Origin: Bordetella parapertussis
GTDB lineage: Bacteria > Pseudomonadota > Gammaproteobacteria > Burkholderiales > Burkholderiaceae_B
Assembly: GCA_945865935.1 (NCBI GenBank)
Contig: CAMBFI010000002.1
Coordinates: 276,083-340,082, forward strand
Reading direction: 5' to 3'
DNA length: 64,000 nucleotides
The notes below the pieces were generated by a model. It was not told the DNA's origin, ran no database searches, and saw only the letters and a program-made list of their open reading frames with translations. Both the position numbers and the translations under genes were made by a program. Below, in pieces: positions 36,493-50,462 of the stretch. Every line of letters begins with the position of its first letter. The first letter of the stretch is position 1.

Positions 36493-38100
36493 TTACATGC
36501 GGAACACGCCAAAGCGCGTGTCGGGAATGGGCGCATTCATCGCGGCAGACAAGCCCAAAGCCAAGACACGGCGCGTATCCAACGGCGCAATTACTCCGTC
36601 GTCCCAAAGCCGAGCGCTCGCGTAGTATGGGTGACCCTCTCGCTCATACTGATCACGGATCGGCGCCTTAAAGGCGGCCTCTTGTTCCGCACTCCACACC
36701 TCGCCTTTCGCCTCCATCCCTTCGCGTCGTACGGTTGCAAGCACGCTTGCTGCCTGCTCGCCACCCATCACGGAAATGCGCGCATTAGGCCACATCACCA
36801 ATAGGCGCGGCGAGAATGCTCGCCCGCACATGCCATAGTTTCCTGCACCAAACGAACCACCAATAATGACAGTAAATTTAGGCACGGCTGCCGTCGCTAC
36901 CGCGGTAACCAATTTCGCGCCATGCCGCGCGATCCCTTCGTTTTCGTATTTTCGCCCCACCATGAACCCAGTGATGTTCTGCAAAAATACCAGTGGGATC
37001 TTGCGTTGTGCGCACAGCTCGATGAAGTGCGCGCCCTTTTGAGCGGACTCAGAAAACAGAATCCCATTGTTCGCAACGATGCCGACAGGCATGCCATGGA
37101 TGTGCGCGAACCCTGTTACCAGCGTTGCGCCAAAGCGCGCCTTGAATTCGTCAAACGCTGAGTCATCCACAATGCGCGCGATGATTTCGCGAACATCGTA
37201 GGGCTTGCGTGTATCGAGCGGCACGATGCCATCGATTTCACTCGGGTCATAGCGCGGCGGCTTAACGGGCAACACAACCTGATCAGCGAACTTTTTACGA
37301 TTAAGGTTTTTGACCGCGTCCCGCGCAAGCTGTAGCGCATGATGATCATCTACCGCCAGATGATCTGCAACCCCCGACAGGCGGGTATGCACATCACCGC
37401 CCCCTAAATCTTCAGCGCTGACTTGTTCGCCCGTCGCCGCCTTAACCAAAGGGGGTCCACCCAAAAATATCGTCCCTTGATTGCGCACGATGATTGACTC
37501 GTCGCTCATTGCCGGAACGTATGCGCCGCCCGCTGTACATGAACCCATCACAACTGCGATTTGCGCGATACCCTGCGCGGACATATTGGCCTGGTTATAA
37601 AAGATCCGGCCAAAGTGGTCGCGGTCCGGAAACACCTCTTCTTGTTGAGGTAAGTTGGCGCCACCAGAGTCGACCAGATAAAGACACGGCAAGTTGTTCT
37701 GCATCGCAATTTCTTGTGCGCGCAAATGTTTTTTGACGGTAAGCGGGTAATATGTGCCGCCTTTTACCGTTGCGTCGTTACAGACGATCACGCACTCGAT
37801 GCCTGACACCCGCCCAATTCCGGTGATGATGCCCGCCGCTGGTGCATCGCCGTTATACATCTCATGGGCAGCAAGACCAGACAGCTCTAAAAATGGCGTC
37901 CCCGGATCAAGCAGTTTTTCAACCCGCTCTCGTGGCAACAATTTGCCTCGGGCAATATGCTTTTGCCGTGCAGCGTCGCTGCCGCCACGTGACGTTTGTT
38001 GAAGTACCCGTTGCAGGTCTTTTACTTTTGCCTGCATGGCCGCCGCATTTTCCGCAAAGGCCGGTGAGCGGGTATCAATTTGAGATTCGATGATGGGCAT
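36493..38100 (-). CDS. Acyl-CoA carboxylase beta (carboxyltransferase) subunit, methylcrotonyl-CoA type
   Basis: The 535-residue carboxyltransferase moves the carboxyl group from biotin to an acyl-CoA. The segments [68 protein letters not shown] and [28 protein letters not shown] match methylcrotonyl-CoA carboxylase beta subunits best in my reading. Family oxyanion-hole glycines are in [12 protein letters not shown]. It precedes the alpha subunit by 20 bp. Isovaleryl-CoA dehydrogenase and methylglutaconyl-CoA hydratase, usual neighbours, are not in the window, so substrate is likely rather than certain. Confidence 0.92.
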   Translation of the reverse strand: MPIIESQIDTRSPAFAENAAAMQAKVKDLQRVLQQTSRGGSDAARQKHIARGKLLPRERVEKLLDPGTPFLELSGLAAHEMYNGDAPAAGIITGIGRVSGIECVIVCNDATVKGGTYYPLTVKKHLRAQEIAMQNNLPCLYLVDSGGANLPQQEEVFPDRDHFGRIFYNQANMSAQGIAQIAVVMGSCTAGGAYVPAMSDESIIVRNQGTIFLGGPPLVKAATGEQVSAEDLGGGDVHTRLSGVADHLAVDDHHALQLARDAVKNLNRKKFADQVVLPVKPPRYDPSEIDGIVPLDTRKPYDVREIIARIVDDSAFDEFKARFGATLVTGFAHIHGMPVGIVANNGILFSESAQKGAHFIELCAQRKIPLVFLQNITGFMVGRKYENEGIARHGAKLVTAVATAAVPKFTVIIGGSFGAGNYGMCGRAFSPRLLVMWPNARISVMGGEQAASVLATVRREGMEAKGEVWSAEQEAAFKAPIRDQYEREGHPYYASARLWDDGVIAPLDTRRVLALGLSAAMNAPIPDTRFGVFRM

Positions 38101-38198
38101 ACACTGCCTTTATTCGGTTGTGTTGGCGCATGACAGTTTAAGTCAATGTAACTTATGATGCCTGCTATAACGCCTAAAAGTCCGGAGACTCTCGCAAT

Positions 38199-39254
38199 AT
38201 GAACCCTCTTGAACATCAACTGCAATATCCGTTCGGCGACACGCTGCCTGCACCCGGCTCAACCATGGAGCTTGCGCCGGGCTTACGGTGGATCCGGATG
38301 CCCCTGCCGTTTGCGCTGGATCACATTAATTTGTGGCTGCTGCGAGACTGCATAGAAGGCAAGCAAGGCTGGACCATTATCGACTGCGGGATCAGCCGCG
38401 ACGAGGTTAAAGATCTTTGGACGGAGCTGTTTAAAACGCAGCTTGAGGGCTTGCCCGTCTTACGCGTGATCGTCACCCACATGCACCCTGATCATACGGG
38501 CTTGGCGAGCTGGCTGTGCGAACAATGGAACGTCCCGCTCTACATGAGCATGACAGACTACATGACCGCCAAGCTTTGGACGGTTAGCAAAGGCGGGGCC
38601 TCGGGCGGTGAAAGTGCCGCCCGACACCTGGGCCGCCATGGCATGATCGATCCAGAAGCTCTGCAACAAGTCCGCGAACGCGCAAGCTACTACCCTAGCC
38701 TTGTGCCAAGCATGCCCCCGTCCTACATCCGGCTACTACATGGCAGTACGCTCACGATTAACGGCCATCGTTGGGAGGCGATCGTCGGCTACGGTCATGC
38801 GCCTGAGCACATCTCGCTCTATTGCGCAGACCTGAATGTGCTTATTTCAGGCGACATGGTGTTGCCCCGCATTTCGACCAATGTCAGCGTCTTTGACTAC
38901 GAGCCCCTCGGCAACCCTTTGCCGCTATATTTAAATTCACTCAACGCGTTTAATCACTTGCCCGTCGACACCCTTGTTCTACCCTCACACGGCAAAGTGT
39001 TTACAGGCCTACACGACCGCATCGCCCAACAACACGCCCATCACGCCGAACGTTTGGACGAGGTGTTCACAGCATGTATCACCCCACAGTCGACCACCGA
39101 CATTCTGCCTGTGCTGTTTAAACGGAAACTCGATCTACACCAAACAACCTTTGCCATGGGCGAAGCGATCGCACATTTACATGCGCTGTATTTTGAAGGA
39201 AAGCTCTCCCGCTCGCTTGATGCAGATGGCATCATTCGTTTCAAACAAATCTAG
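38199..39254 (+). CDS. Metallo-beta-lactamase-fold hydrolase
   Basis: The 351-residue protein has the di-metal motif HMHPDH at 94-99 with further ligands in GHAPEH (about 195-200), ISGDMVL (Asp) and LPSHGKVF (His). It opens with a short extra N-terminal region and ends with a helical domain like those in LACTB2 and glyoxalase-II-like proteins. No signal peptide is seen. Substrates in this group include thioesters, lactones and nucleic acids. It is divergent from the acyl-CoA carboxylase beta gene, so a thioesterase role is conceivable. The ATG has GGAG upstream. Confidence 0.88.
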   Translation: MNPLEHQLQYPFGDTLPAPGSTMELAPGLRWIRMPLPFALDHINLWLLRDCIEGKQGWTIIDCGISRDEVKDLWTELFKTQLEGLPVLRVIVTHMHPDHTGLASWLCEQWNVPLYMSMTDYMTAKLWTVSKGGASGGESAARHLGRHGMIDPEALQQVRERASYYPSLVPSMPPSYIRLLHGSTLTINGHRWEAIVGYGHAPEHISLYCADLNVLISGDMVLPRISTNVSVFDYEPLGNPLPLYLNSLNAFNHLPVDTLVLPSHGKVFTGLHDRIAQQHAHHAERLDEVFTACITPQSTTDILPVLFKRKLDLHQTTFAMGEAIAHLHALYFEGKLSRSLDADGIIRFKQI

Positions 39255-39284
39255 CTTATTCGCTCATTAATAAAAGGACGCGTC

Positions 39285-40472
39285 GTGACTACGCATCATC
39301 TCGATACTAAATTGCTTCATATCGGTAGTGCCCCGTTTGATCCCGAAACAGGCACCGCGCCCGTCAATCTGCCGTCCATGCGGACCAGCACGGTTCGCTT
39401 CGAAAATCTCGCCGCACTCGAACGCGTTTTCGCCAAACGCGCCGCAGGTGAGCGTGCGATCAGCTACGGTCGCTCGGGCATGGACACGCACCGTGCGCTC
39501 GAAGAAGTGTTTATGCAACTCGAGGGCGGAACCTACTGCGTGCTCGCTCCTTCCGGCATGGCCGCTATCAATATCGCCTTCTTGGGTATTCTGAAGTCAG
39601 GCGACCACGTGCTCGTGTGTGACGGGGTCTACGGCCCTGTTAAAAATCTTGATCGCGCATTACTCAAGGGCTTGGGAATTTCCGTTACGTATTTCTCGGC
39701 ACAAGACGATCTCGACGCTCTCATCACTCCCAACACAAAAATGATTTATGTCGAGTCGCCCGGGTCCTTGCTTTTTGAAATGCTCGATTTACCCGCAATG
39801 GCCGCCATTGCAAAGAACCACGGCGTGTTGCTGGCGGCAGACAACACCTGGGGCTCTGGCTATATCTACCGCCCTCTCGCCTTAGGTGCAGATATCTCGG
39901 TAGTCGCTGGAACTAAATATGTTGCGGGCCATTCCGACGTCATGCTCGGTGCGGTCATCGCTAAAGATGAGTCCGTCGCCGCGCGCTTACACTCGGCACA
40001 ATACGCAATGGGTAACGCCCTTAGCGCCGATGACGCTTGGCTGGCGCTACGCGGTGTCAAAACGATGGCTGTTCGCATGCCTCAACACGCAATCAACGCC
40101 CTGAAGATCTGTGCGTTTTTTGATGCACAACCCTACGCCGCCAAAATCTTTCATCCTGCATGGCACAAGGATGCAGGACATCCGCTTTGGCAACGAGATT
40201 GCACAGGCTCAAATGGTATGTTGTCCGTCGAGCTCAAGTGCTCGCCTGACGCCGCCAAAGCCTATGTCGACGCGCTGACGCTTTATGGCATTGGGTTTTC
40301 TTGGGGGGGCTACGAAAGTCTCGTGCAATGGGTCGATCCTGGCGCGCTTGCATCACACAGCTACTGGAAGCACAGTCCCAACGCTTTACTGCGCTTTCAC
40401 ATCGGGCTTGAGGATGTCGATGATTTAATCGACGACCTCAAGCAAGCTGCCAATTACTTGCCGCGCGCCTGA
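39285..40472 (+). CDS. metC: Cystathionine beta-lyase
   Basis: The 395-residue pyridoxal-phosphate enzyme of the Cys/Met metabolism family splits cystathionine to homocysteine, pyruvate and ammonia in methionine synthesis. The PLP lysine is Lys211 in AGTKYVAGHSDVMLG; ISYGRSGMDTHRALEE and the Asp in AADNTWGSGY are also typical. Gly and Trp residues in FSWGGYESLVQW suit beta-lyases better than gamma-lyases, but related enzymes remain possible. It starts at GTG 39285 with AAAAGGA upstream. Its 3' end overlaps the convergent DsbA-like gene by 19 bp. Confidence 0.9.
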   Translation: MTTHHLDTKLLHIGSAPFDPETGTAPVNLPSMRTSTVRFENLAALERVFAKRAAGERAISYGRSGMDTHRALEEVFMQLEGGTYCVLAPSGMAAINIAFLGILKSGDHVLVCDGVYGPVKNLDRALLKGLGISVTYFSAQDDLDALITPNTKMIYVESPGSLLFEMLDLPAMAAIAKNHGVLLAADNTWGSGYIYRPLALGADISVVAGTKYVAGHSDVMLGAVIAKDESVAARLHSAQYAMGNALSADDAWLALRGVKTMAVRMPQHAINALKICAFFDAQPYAAKIFHPAWHKDAGHPLWQRDCTGSNGMLSVELKCSPDAAKAYVDALTLYGIGFSWGGYESLVQWVDPGALASHSYWKHSPNALLRFHIGLEDVDDLIDDLKQAANYLPRA

Positions 40473-41092
40473 GTAATCAGCGCGTTCGCCACATCAATCG
40501 TTTCCTGGTATCCACCGGCCTCGGAGGGTGAGGTCACAAACCGACCGGCCACCGACATCGTCGGTGTGCCTTGCACACGATAGGCTGTCACTAACTGATC
40601 GGCCCGGCCTGCTTTTGAAGACACGCCGAAGGATTCAAACGCAGCCTCAAATTTTGCACGATCCACACCTTGTGAAACGACCCACGTCGTAATTTCTGCT
40701 TTCGAAAACAGTCGCTTTTTTTGCTCATGGATCGCTTCAAATACTTTCATATGCAAGTCCAAGCGATTCATCGCCTCCAGCGTGAAATACAAACGCTGCA
40801 GAGGTTTCATGCTCGCATTAAATGCCACGGGCACATGTTTAACCACGACGTCTGCAGGCACCGTCTTCATCCATTTTTGTAATAGCGGTTCAATCACCGC
40901 ACAGTGTGAGCACGCGTATGAGAAAAACTCTTGGACTTCGATTTTTCCGGGTTCGGTGGGTTGCGCTGGGCTGAGCTCAACATATTTTGTTTTTGCGGGT
41001 GCCGCACCTTGCGCCATGCCTACCGAAGTAAAAGATACCAACATCAAGCTAGTAAGCGCGAGGAGTACTTTTGAAAACATTGTGACTTTCAT
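40454..41092 (-). CDS. dsbA: DsbA-family thiol:disulfide oxidoreductase
   Basis: The 212-residue protein has a signal peptide (to about 28, ending in GMAQG) and a thioredoxin/DsbA fold with active site C-S-H-C at 61-64 in FFSYACSHC and the cis-proline in VQGTPTMSV. It should introduce disulfide bonds into exported proteins, with DsbB as partner (not in window). AAGGAT precedes the ATG. It lies 20 bp downstream of the SPOR-domain gene, a common dsbA neighbour in Betaproteobacteria. Confidence 0.92.
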   Translation of the reverse strand: MKVTMFSKVLLALTSLMLVSFTSVGMAQGAAPAKTKYVELSPAQPTEPGKIEVQEFFSYACSHCAVIEPLLQKWMKTVPADVVVKHVPVAFNASMKPLQRLYFTLEAMNRLDLHMKVFEAIHEQKKRLFSKAEITTWVVSQGVDRAKFEAAFESFGVSSKAGRADQLVTAYRVQGTPTMSVAGRFVTSPSEAGGYQETIDVANALITQARGK

Positions 41093-41112
41093 GTCTGACC
41101 GATCCTTAAAAA

Positions 41113-41775
41113 TTACTGTCTAACTACTGCGGTAGGTATTTTTTCTTGGCCTAACTTTGTACGAATTTGATTCATATCGTCGATTCGCGCGAAAGGGCCC
41201 ACACGAACGCGATTGACTTGCAGTCCATTGACTTCGGCACGTTGGATTTCAACAGGCATACCTAACAGCAAAATCCTCGCGCGCAAAGACTCCGCGTCCT
41301 CCAATACACGAAACGATCCTACCTGAAGGAAATAGGGTCCACCGGTTGCAGGCGCTGTTTGTGGTTGGCCAGGCGGTGGCGCAAGAGGTTCCGCCTTGGG
41401 CCGTGGATTCGCGGTTGCACTACCTCCGGCGGCGGGCGCGGTCGGTGTCAAGGTCGCAATCAACGACCCTAAGGCATCACCGCTTCCTTGCGCGGGCGTG
41501 CTTACTCCTGGCGCAGCGCCTGCGACGGGTGCAGCCGACTCAGGCGTTGCGGCCGTCGTTCCGGTATCGCGGCCGCCCATTCCCGCGTTCGGGTCGGGTG
41601 CCTGCCGTGGATCGGGTGCGCCGGGCGCATCGGGGGTGCGGCTCGCCTTGTCATAAAAAGGCATTGGCGCTTTAACAACGTAATAGGCAACACCGGCTGC
41701 AACCATCAAGCCAATGACCAACCCCGCTAATAGCCCGTATAACGTGCTTCCACCAGACGATTTATGTTTTGCCAT
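41113..41775 (-). CDS. SPOR-domain inner-membrane protein (FtsN-like)
   Basis: The 220-residue protein has a short cytoplasmic start, one membrane helix (about 13-36), a Pro/Ala/Gly-rich periplasmic linker, and a C-terminal SPOR domain of about 75 residues (PYFLQVGSFRVLEDAESLRARI through RVGPFARIDDMNQIRTKL). SPOR domains bind denuded peptidoglycan at the division septum; FtsN has this layout. It could be FtsN or another SPOR protein. ATG 41775 gives MAKHKSSGGSTLYGLL, typical for the group in Betaproteobacteria. It lies between argS and the DsbA-like gene, a common arrangement. Confidence 0.88.
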   Translation of the reverse strand: MAKHKSSGGSTLYGLLAGLVIGLMVAAGVAYYVVKAPMPFYDKASRTPDAPGAPDPRQAPDPNAGMGGRDTGTTAATPESAAPVAGAAPGVSTPAQGSGDALGSLIATLTPTAPAAGGSATANPRPKAEPLAPPPGQPQTAPATGGPYFLQVGSFRVLEDAESLRARILLLGMPVEIQRAEVNGLQVNRVRVGPFARIDDMNQIRTKLGQEKIPTAVVRQ

Positions 41776-41785
41776 GTTGTGTCGC

Positions 41786-43471
41786 TTACATCCTCTGAGG
41801 TGCAAATACGCCCAACAACTCTAAACCATTTGCAATCACCTGACGCGTCGCATCCGCAAGACGCAATCTTGCATGCTTGAGAGCAACATCATCAACGAGT
41901 ACACGCTCCGCGTTATACCAACCATGAAAATCCGCAGCACAATCGCGCAACCAGAATGCCACCAAATGCGGTGAAAGCTCAAGTGCGGACTGCGATACCA
42001 AGGCGGGAAACTCTGCCAACCGCTGCATCAACGCAAGCTCTGACGGTGCCTGCAACACCTCAACAGATGCCGCATGCAACTGCGCTGGCGAAAGACCTGC
42101 TTGGGACAGCATTGAACAAATCCGCGCATGTGCATACTGAATATAGTAGACGGGGTTTTCTTCGCTTTGTGATCGGGCAAGGTCCACATCAAACACGAAC
42201 TCCGTATCTGCTCGGCGTTGAATCAGAAAGAATCGCACCGCGTCACGGCCCACCCATTCGATCAGGTCACGCATCGTGACGTAACTGCCTGCCCGCTTAG
42301 AGATCTTGACCTCTTGCCCACCACGCACGACCTTGACCATTTTGTGCAGAACATACGCAGGGTAGTCCGGCGGAATGCCTAGATTCAGCGCTTGTAGTCC
42401 TGCGCGTACGCGCGCAATGGTACCGTGATGATCGCTGCCCTGAATATTGATCGCCCTTGTAAAACCTCGCTCCCACTTCGTGACATGGTAGGCCACGTCT
42501 GGGACGAAATAGGTGTAACCGCCCTCAGACTTTCGCATGACGCGATCTTTATCATCGCCCGTGCCCAACTCCGTCGTGCGCAACCATAAGGCACCATCGC
42601 TTTCGTAGGTGTGCCCGCTTGCAACCAGTTGGGTCACCGTGTTTTCTACACGGCCCGAGGTGTAGAGCGAACTCTCAAGATAATAGCGATCAAACGCTAA
42701 GCCAAACGCTTGCAAATCTAGATCCTGCTCATGGCGCAAGTACGCGACAGCAAATCGACGAATATTATCCAGGTCCGCCACGTCGCCATTGGCGAGTACC
42801 AGCTCACCGTCACTCGCGTTGGCGCTCGCCCCAGCCACGAATTCTTTCGCAATATCCGCGATGTACTCGCCCTTATACCCATCAGCAGGATAGTCAGGCG
42901 AGTCCGTATTCAGGCCTCTCGCGCGGGCTTGCACGCTGATCGCAAGGTTATGAATCTGGTTGCCTGCATCGTTGTAATAGAACTCGCGGCTCACTTCAAA
43001 GCCGCTTGCATCGAACAGCCGACACAACGCATCACCGAGCGCCGCTTGGCGTGCATGGCCAACGTGCAACGGCCCCGTTGGATTGGCCGACACAAATTCC
43101 ACCAACACTTTCCGCTCTTTACGCGGTGCGCGGCCGTATGCATCACCTTGCTGCGCAATGAGGGGCAGCACGGCACTGCGGGCAGCGTGCGTCAGTCTGA
43201 AATTAATAAAGCCAGGGCCCGCGAGCTCGGCCTGCGCAATAATGGCTGTGGCGACGGGGTCGCTCATCAAGGCATCAACGATCGCCTGCGCCAATTCACG
43301 CGGATTGCGTTTCGCAGGTTTAGCAAGCTGCATTGCGACGTTAGTCGCTAAATCGCCGTGGGTCGCCACTTTGGGACGCTCAAGGACAATCGTTGGCTGC
43401 GCATCTGGCAGAATGGCAGATACGGCCTTTTTTAGGCAGGTAGTTAGCGTGTTTTGTTGCTCGAGGAGCAT
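41786..43471 (-). CDS. argS: Arginyl-tRNA synthetase
   Basis: The 561-residue class I synthetase charges tRNA-Arg. The motifs are [24 protein letters not shown] with HVGH at 136-139, and the KMSKS-class KISKRAG. An N-terminal domain for the tRNA D-loop (about 1-115) and a C-terminal anticodon-binding helical domain (DALRP type, [26 protein letters not shown]) are present. The length is normal. The downstream SPOR gene starts only 10 bp after the stop. The upstream gap holds promoters for this gene and the divergent DUF1840 gene. Confidence 0.97.
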   Translation of the reverse strand: MLLEQQNTLTTCLKKAVSAILPDAQPTIVLERPKVATHGDLATNVAMQLAKPAKRNPRELAQAIVDALMSDPVATAIIAQAELAGPGFINFRLTHAARSAVLPLIAQQGDAYGRAPRKERKVLVEFVSANPTGPLHVGHARQAALGDALCRLFDASGFEVSREFYYNDAGNQIHNLAISVQARARGLNTDSPDYPADGYKGEYIADIAKEFVAGASANASDGELVLANGDVADLDNIRRFAVAYLRHEQDLDLQAFGLAFDRYYLESSLYTSGRVENTVTQLVASGHTYESDGALWLRTTELGTGDDKDRVMRKSEGGYTYFVPDVAYHVTKWERGFTRAINIQGSDHHGTIARVRAGLQALNLGIPPDYPAYVLHKMVKVVRGGQEVKISKRAGSYVTMRDLIEWVGRDAVRFFLIQRRADTEFVFDVDLARSQSEENPVYYIQYAHARICSMLSQAGLSPAQLHAASVEVLQAPSELALMQRLAEFPALVSQSALELSPHLVAFWLRDCAADFHGWYNAERVLVDDVALKHARLRLADATRQVIANGLELLGVFAPQRM

Positions 43472-43556
43472 GGGAATAATAGACGACAGATTGAAGCCTC
43501 AAATCATAGCCTGAATTATGGTTTACATTGACTCAACACTTATTAAAGGAATCGTG

Positions 43557-43892
43557 ATGCTTGTTACCTTCAGCAGCAAGGCTGGTGCGGATGTCCTGAT
43601 GCTATCCCAACATGCCAAGCCTCTTTTGAAGATCATCGGCAAACTCCATGGGCCTGAGCTTGAAACTCGCGGGGTTTGGATGCCCGAGCAGCTTGGCGAC
43701 GCCATCGCACTGCTCGAGGCAGCGATCGCTCAGGAAAAAACAGCCCATCCAGACGAAGACCCAGACGAACCGCTGCATCCGCTTGCTCAACCTGTGAGTC
43801 TGCGCCAGCGATCCTTCACCTTGCTCGACCTATTTCGACGTGCGCAGCAAAAAAAGGTTCCGGTGTTGTGGGAGGCTAGTTCGGCTTGGTAA
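43557..43892 (+). CDS. DUF1840 small protein
   Basis: A 111-residue soluble protein starting MLVTFSSKAGADVLML, with ETRGVWMPEQLGDAIALLEAAI in the middle and a basic C-terminal helix. This is the DUF1840 pattern, a small family of Betaproteobacteria and some others, of unknown function. ATG 43557 was preferred: AAAGGA lies 7 bp upstream, whereas the frame's earlier start has no ribosome site. Divergent from argS and convergent with the iron alcohol dehydrogenase. Confidence 0.85.
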   Translation: MLVTFSSKAGADVLMLSQHAKPLLKIIGKLHGPELETRGVWMPEQLGDAIALLEAAIAQEKTAHPDEDPDEPLHPLAQPVSLRQRSFTLLDLFRRAQQKKVPVLWEASSAW

Positions 43893-43936
43893 AGTGCTGT
43901 GTGCACACCGGTGACCGCGCGCCCGATCGAATAGCT

Positions 43937-45088
43937 TTAATAGGCTTGATCGAATAGCAATCTAAAGTCTGCGACCGTTGTGTGGCGCGGATTCCAGCGG
44001 TTGTAGTTCGCGGCGAAGCACGCCTGTGCCATGTCGTCAAAGCATTCTTGCTTTGCGCCCACATCACGTAACCGGGATGGAATCGACAAATCTGCACATA
44101 AGGCAGTAATCGCCTGAACTGCGACGTGCGCCGCTTGCAACGTTGGCTGACCTTGGACGCTACAGCCCATTACCTCGGCCACGCGCGCAAACTTTTCTGG
44201 AACCGCCAGCAAATTAAATCGAGCCACGTGTGGCAAACACACCGCGTTGGACAGTCCGTGGGACAGATGGAACTCCGCACCGACAAATCGCGCCATGCAG
44301 TGCACGTTCCCGAGCCCGGTTTGGCCAAACGTTATGCCTGCCAGCGCCGACCCACACAGCATATTTAAGGCCGCCGTCGTATTCTGACGATTCGCGACGA
44401 ACTGCCGAATGTTTCCAGCAAGCAGTGCCATCGCTTGTAAATTAATCGCATCGGTCATGAGGTTCGACCCGAGCGAGATATACGATTCAAACGCATGCAC
44501 GAAGGCATCGATGCCAGAATGTGCGGCAACGTGTGCAGGAACCGTGCGTAAGGCTAATGGGTCAAGGATCGCGAATGTTGCAGGGTTAAGTGCTGCATGG
44601 CGAATCGACATCTTGAGGTTTTTCTCTGTGTCTGTAATGACACAAGACCCGGACACCTCAGAGCCGGTGCCCGCCGTGGTCGGGATCGCAATCAAAGGAA
44701 GGGGAGGCGTCAAAAATTTCTCGATGCCCTCGTAATCATGGATCCTGCCGCCATTTGTCGCCAAAATTCCAACCGCCTTGGCCACATCAATGGTGCTACC
44801 ACCGCCTATCGCCAAGATCACCGTCGCTTGGTGCGCCTGACAAACGGCGAAGGCTTTCTCAACCGTAAATGCACTCGGATCAGGCTCGATCTCTGTATAT
44901 AGCGCGGTCGAAACCTTCGCATCGCGCAACAGCGTCGCGATACTCGCGTAAAACTCTGTTTTCAATAACGCCGCATCCAGCGCGATGAAGATGCGCTGGC
45001 ATGCGAGCTTAGCAATCACTTCAGCTACTTTTTTAGATGAGCCTTCGCCCATATAAATGGTGGTCGGGCAAAAGAAGCTGGTGATCAT
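43937..45088 (-). CDS. Iron-containing alcohol dehydrogenase behind gyrB
   Basis: The 383-residue protein is a group III iron alcohol dehydrogenase: AIGGGSTIDVAKAVG in the NAD site, PTTAGTGSEVSGSCVITD, and metal ligands Asp and His in GIDAFVHAFESY, His in NVHCMARF and His in LSHGLSNAV. It is distinct from the copy at 4232-5371. The substrate is unknown; family members reduce aldehydes, 4-hydroxybutyrate and maleylacetate. It starts 8 bp after gyrB ends, with the ATG close to a CTAGCACATGAT region, so it is probably co-transcribed with dnaA-dnaN-gyrB, an unexpected partner for replication genes. Confidence 0.9.
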   Translation of the reverse strand: MITSFFCPTTIYMGEGSSKKVAEVIAKLACQRIFIALDAALLKTEFYASIATLLRDAKVSTALYTEIEPDPSAFTVEKAFAVCQAHQATVILAIGGGSTIDVAKAVGILATNGGRIHDYEGIEKFLTPPLPLIAIPTTAGTGSEVSGSCVITDTEKNLKMSIRHAALNPATFAILDPLALRTVPAHVAAHSGIDAFVHAFESYISLGSNLMTDAINLQAMALLAGNIRQFVANRQNTTAALNMLCGSALAGITFGQTGLGNVHCMARFVGAEFHLSHGLSNAVCLPHVARFNLLAVPEKFARVAEVMGCSVQGQPTLQAAHVAVQAITALCADLSIPSRLRDVGAKQECFDDMAQACFAANYNRWNPRHTTVADFRLLFDQAY

Positions 45089-45096
45089 GTGCTAGA

Positions 45097-48674
<3,578 letters not shown>

Positions 48675-48677
48675 GGA

Positions 48678-50093
48678 TTATCCCTTTAAAGTTTGTTCAA
48701 GCACATGCAGCGTATGGTTCAAGTCTGCCTGTTTAGCGCGCAAGTCCGAAATCTTGCGAACCGCGTGCAAAACTGTCGTGTGATCACGCCCACCAAACAT
48801 GTCACCAATGTCTGGCAAGCTTTTTTGCGTCAGTTCTTTAGCAAGATACATCGCAACCTGACGCGGCATTGCAATGTTGGCAGGTCGCCGTTTTGAATAC
48901 ATATCAGCAACCTTAATTTTGTAAAAGTCAGCAACAGTCTTTTGAATGTTCTCAACCGTGACTTGACCACTAGAAACCGACAACAAATCCTTTAGAGCAT
49001 CTTTGCAGGTGTCGACGTTCGCAACATCTCGTCCATGAAACCTTGCATAGGCGACAACTTTTTTCAACGCGCCCTCGAGCTCACGAACATTGCTGCGTAA
49101 ATGTTTGGCTATAAAAAAAGCGACCTCTTCCGGCATCGCGATGCCTTCTAGTTCCGCTTTGCGCAACAAAATCGCCACACGCATCTCAAGCTCTGGCGGT
49201 TCGATGGCAACCGTCAAACCAGAGTCAAAGCGCGAGATCAGCCGAGTATCGATGCCTTCGAGCTCTTTGGGGTAGGTGTCGCTAGTAATGATGATTTGCT
49301 TACGCTGCGCAACCATCGCCTCAAACGCGTAAAAGAACTCTTCTTGGGTTCGATTCTTTCCAGAGAAAAACTGGATGTCATCGATAAGAAGTAGGTCTAG
49401 CGAATGGTAGTAGCGCTTGAAATCATCAAACGCTTTGCGCTGATAGGCTTTAACAACATCCGACACATACTGATCCGCGTGTACATAACGCACGCGTACG
49501 CCACGACCGGCGGCGACCATTGCGTTGCCGATCGCATGGATCAAGTGTGTTTTGCCGAGTCCGACCCCGCCATATAAGAAGAGCGGGTTATAAGAGATGC
49601 CAGGGTTCTCGGCCACCTGCAGGGCCGCTGCACGAGCCAACTGGTTCGCTTTGCCTGTGACAAAGTTGTCGAACGTCAACTCAACGTTGAGTCTTGAGCG
49701 GTTATCGATTAACCCCGAGAGCGTGGCATCGGTCGCATTGTCTGCCGGTGACGAGGGCGTTGGCGGTGATTGTGTGTTCGCGGAAACACTGTATGTTGAG
49801 TTAGATGTGGCAACTTGCGCAGCTGAGGGTTTGGGTCGCTCAACTGAGCTAGCGGACAACTCAAGATGTAAATGCACCGGCCTCTTGAACCAGGTGGTTG
49901 CGAACGTTTCTATTTGATGTGAAAAGTTTTTGCGTACCCAATCCAACTTAAAACGATTAGGTGCGGCGAGTCGAAGTTGCGAGCCGGTTTCATCAAAGGC
50001 GAGCGGAACCAGTGGACGTATCCACGCGCTGATTTGCTGAGGGGGAAACTCCTGCTCCAGATGTGCGATGCAGGACTGCCAGAACTCGTTCAT
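48678..50093 (-). CDS. dnaA: Chromosomal replication initiator protein DnaA
   Basis: The 471-residue AAA+ initiator binds DnaA boxes and melts the origin. Domain I (1-80) binds partners such as DnaB and DiaA; domain II is a low-complexity linker (about 85-130); domain III has Walker A GGVGLGKT at 175-182 and Walker [10 protein letters not shown]; domain IV has the DNA-binding signature [15 protein letters not shown]. The upstream gap contains one perfect DnaA box, consistent with autoregulation. The gene is divergent from rpmH. Confidence 0.98.
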   Translation of the reverse strand: MNEFWQSCIAHLEQEFPPQQISAWIRPLVPLAFDETGSQLRLAAPNRFKLDWVRKNFSHQIETFATTWFKRPVHLHLELSASSVERPKPSAAQVATSNSTYSVSANTQSPPTPSSPADNATDATLSGLIDNRSRLNVELTFDNFVTGKANQLARAAALQVAENPGISYNPLFLYGGVGLGKTHLIHAIGNAMVAAGRGVRVRYVHADQYVSDVVKAYQRKAFDDFKRYYHSLDLLLIDDIQFFSGKNRTQEEFFYAFEAMVAQRKQIIITSDTYPKELEGIDTRLISRFDSGLTVAIEPPELEMRVAILLRKAELEGIAMPEEVAFFIAKHLRSNVRELEGALKKVVAYARFHGRDVANVDTCKDALKDLLSVSSGQVTVENIQKTVADFYKIKVADMYSKRRPANIAMPRQVAMYLAKELTQKSLPDIGDMFGGRDHTTVLHAVRKISDLRAKQADLNHTLHVLEQTLKG

Positions 50094-50138
50094 GTGACTC
50101 GCTAAGTAAACCCTGATTCTACCCTGTCAGACGCTAGG

Positions 50139-50147
50139 TTATCCACA
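50139..50147 (+). promoter_or_regulatory. DnaA box upstream of dnaA
   Basis: A perfect TTATCCACA lies 46 bp from the dnaA start, in the dnaA-rpmH gap. It fits DnaA autoregulation; one box alone does not make an origin. Confidence 0.75.
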
Positions 50148-50186
50148 GGCTGTTGCCAGCTTATTTCGTATTTTTACGGTAAACAT

Positions 50187-50215
50187 TTGACTTACCTCAC
50201 GTTTTTTGATGAAAT
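50187..50215 (+). promoter_or_regulatory. Probable promoter of rpmH
   Basis: TTGACT, 17 bp, TGAAAT, about 55 bp before rpmH. The -35 matches five of six and the -10 four of six consensus positions. Confidence 0.5.
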
Positions 50216-50270
50216 GGTGGGCTTTTCGGGAATACCCTAAACTTTTTCGCTCTTTGTTGGGCCATACATC

Positions 50271-50405
50271 ATGAAACGTACCTACCAGCCATCCGTCACC
50301 CGCCGCAAGCGCACGCACGGTTTTCGCGTCCGCATGAAAACCCGTGGTGGCCGCGCTGTCATCAACGCTCGTCGCGCCAAGGGCCGCACGCGCTTGGCCG
50401 TCTAA
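50271..50405 (+). CDS. rpmH: 50S ribosomal protein L34
   Basis: A 44-residue, very basic ribosomal protein: [18 protein letters not shown] at the start and [10 protein letters not shown] at the end. This is the near-invariant L34 sequence. It lies next to dnaA in the opposite direction and before rnpA, the classical order. Confidence 0.98.
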   Translation: MKRTYQPSVTRRKRTHGFRVRMKTRGGRAVINARRAKGRTRLAV

Positions 50406-50462
50406 AACGGCTTGTAGCGACTGTCGCCGGCCTTTTTACCCGTGCGCACCGCTACCTCTGAA

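Noticed and set aside
36473..36607. Longer N-terminus of the biotin carboxylase subunit
   Set aside because: It would run into the beta subunit gene; GTG 36472 has AAGGA and gives the TTLLIANRGEIA opening.
50094..50270. dnaA-rpmH gap as the origin
   Set aside because: Only one DnaA box and no AT-rich unwinding tract are visible, so it is less likely than the two gaps to the right, though not excluded without skew data.
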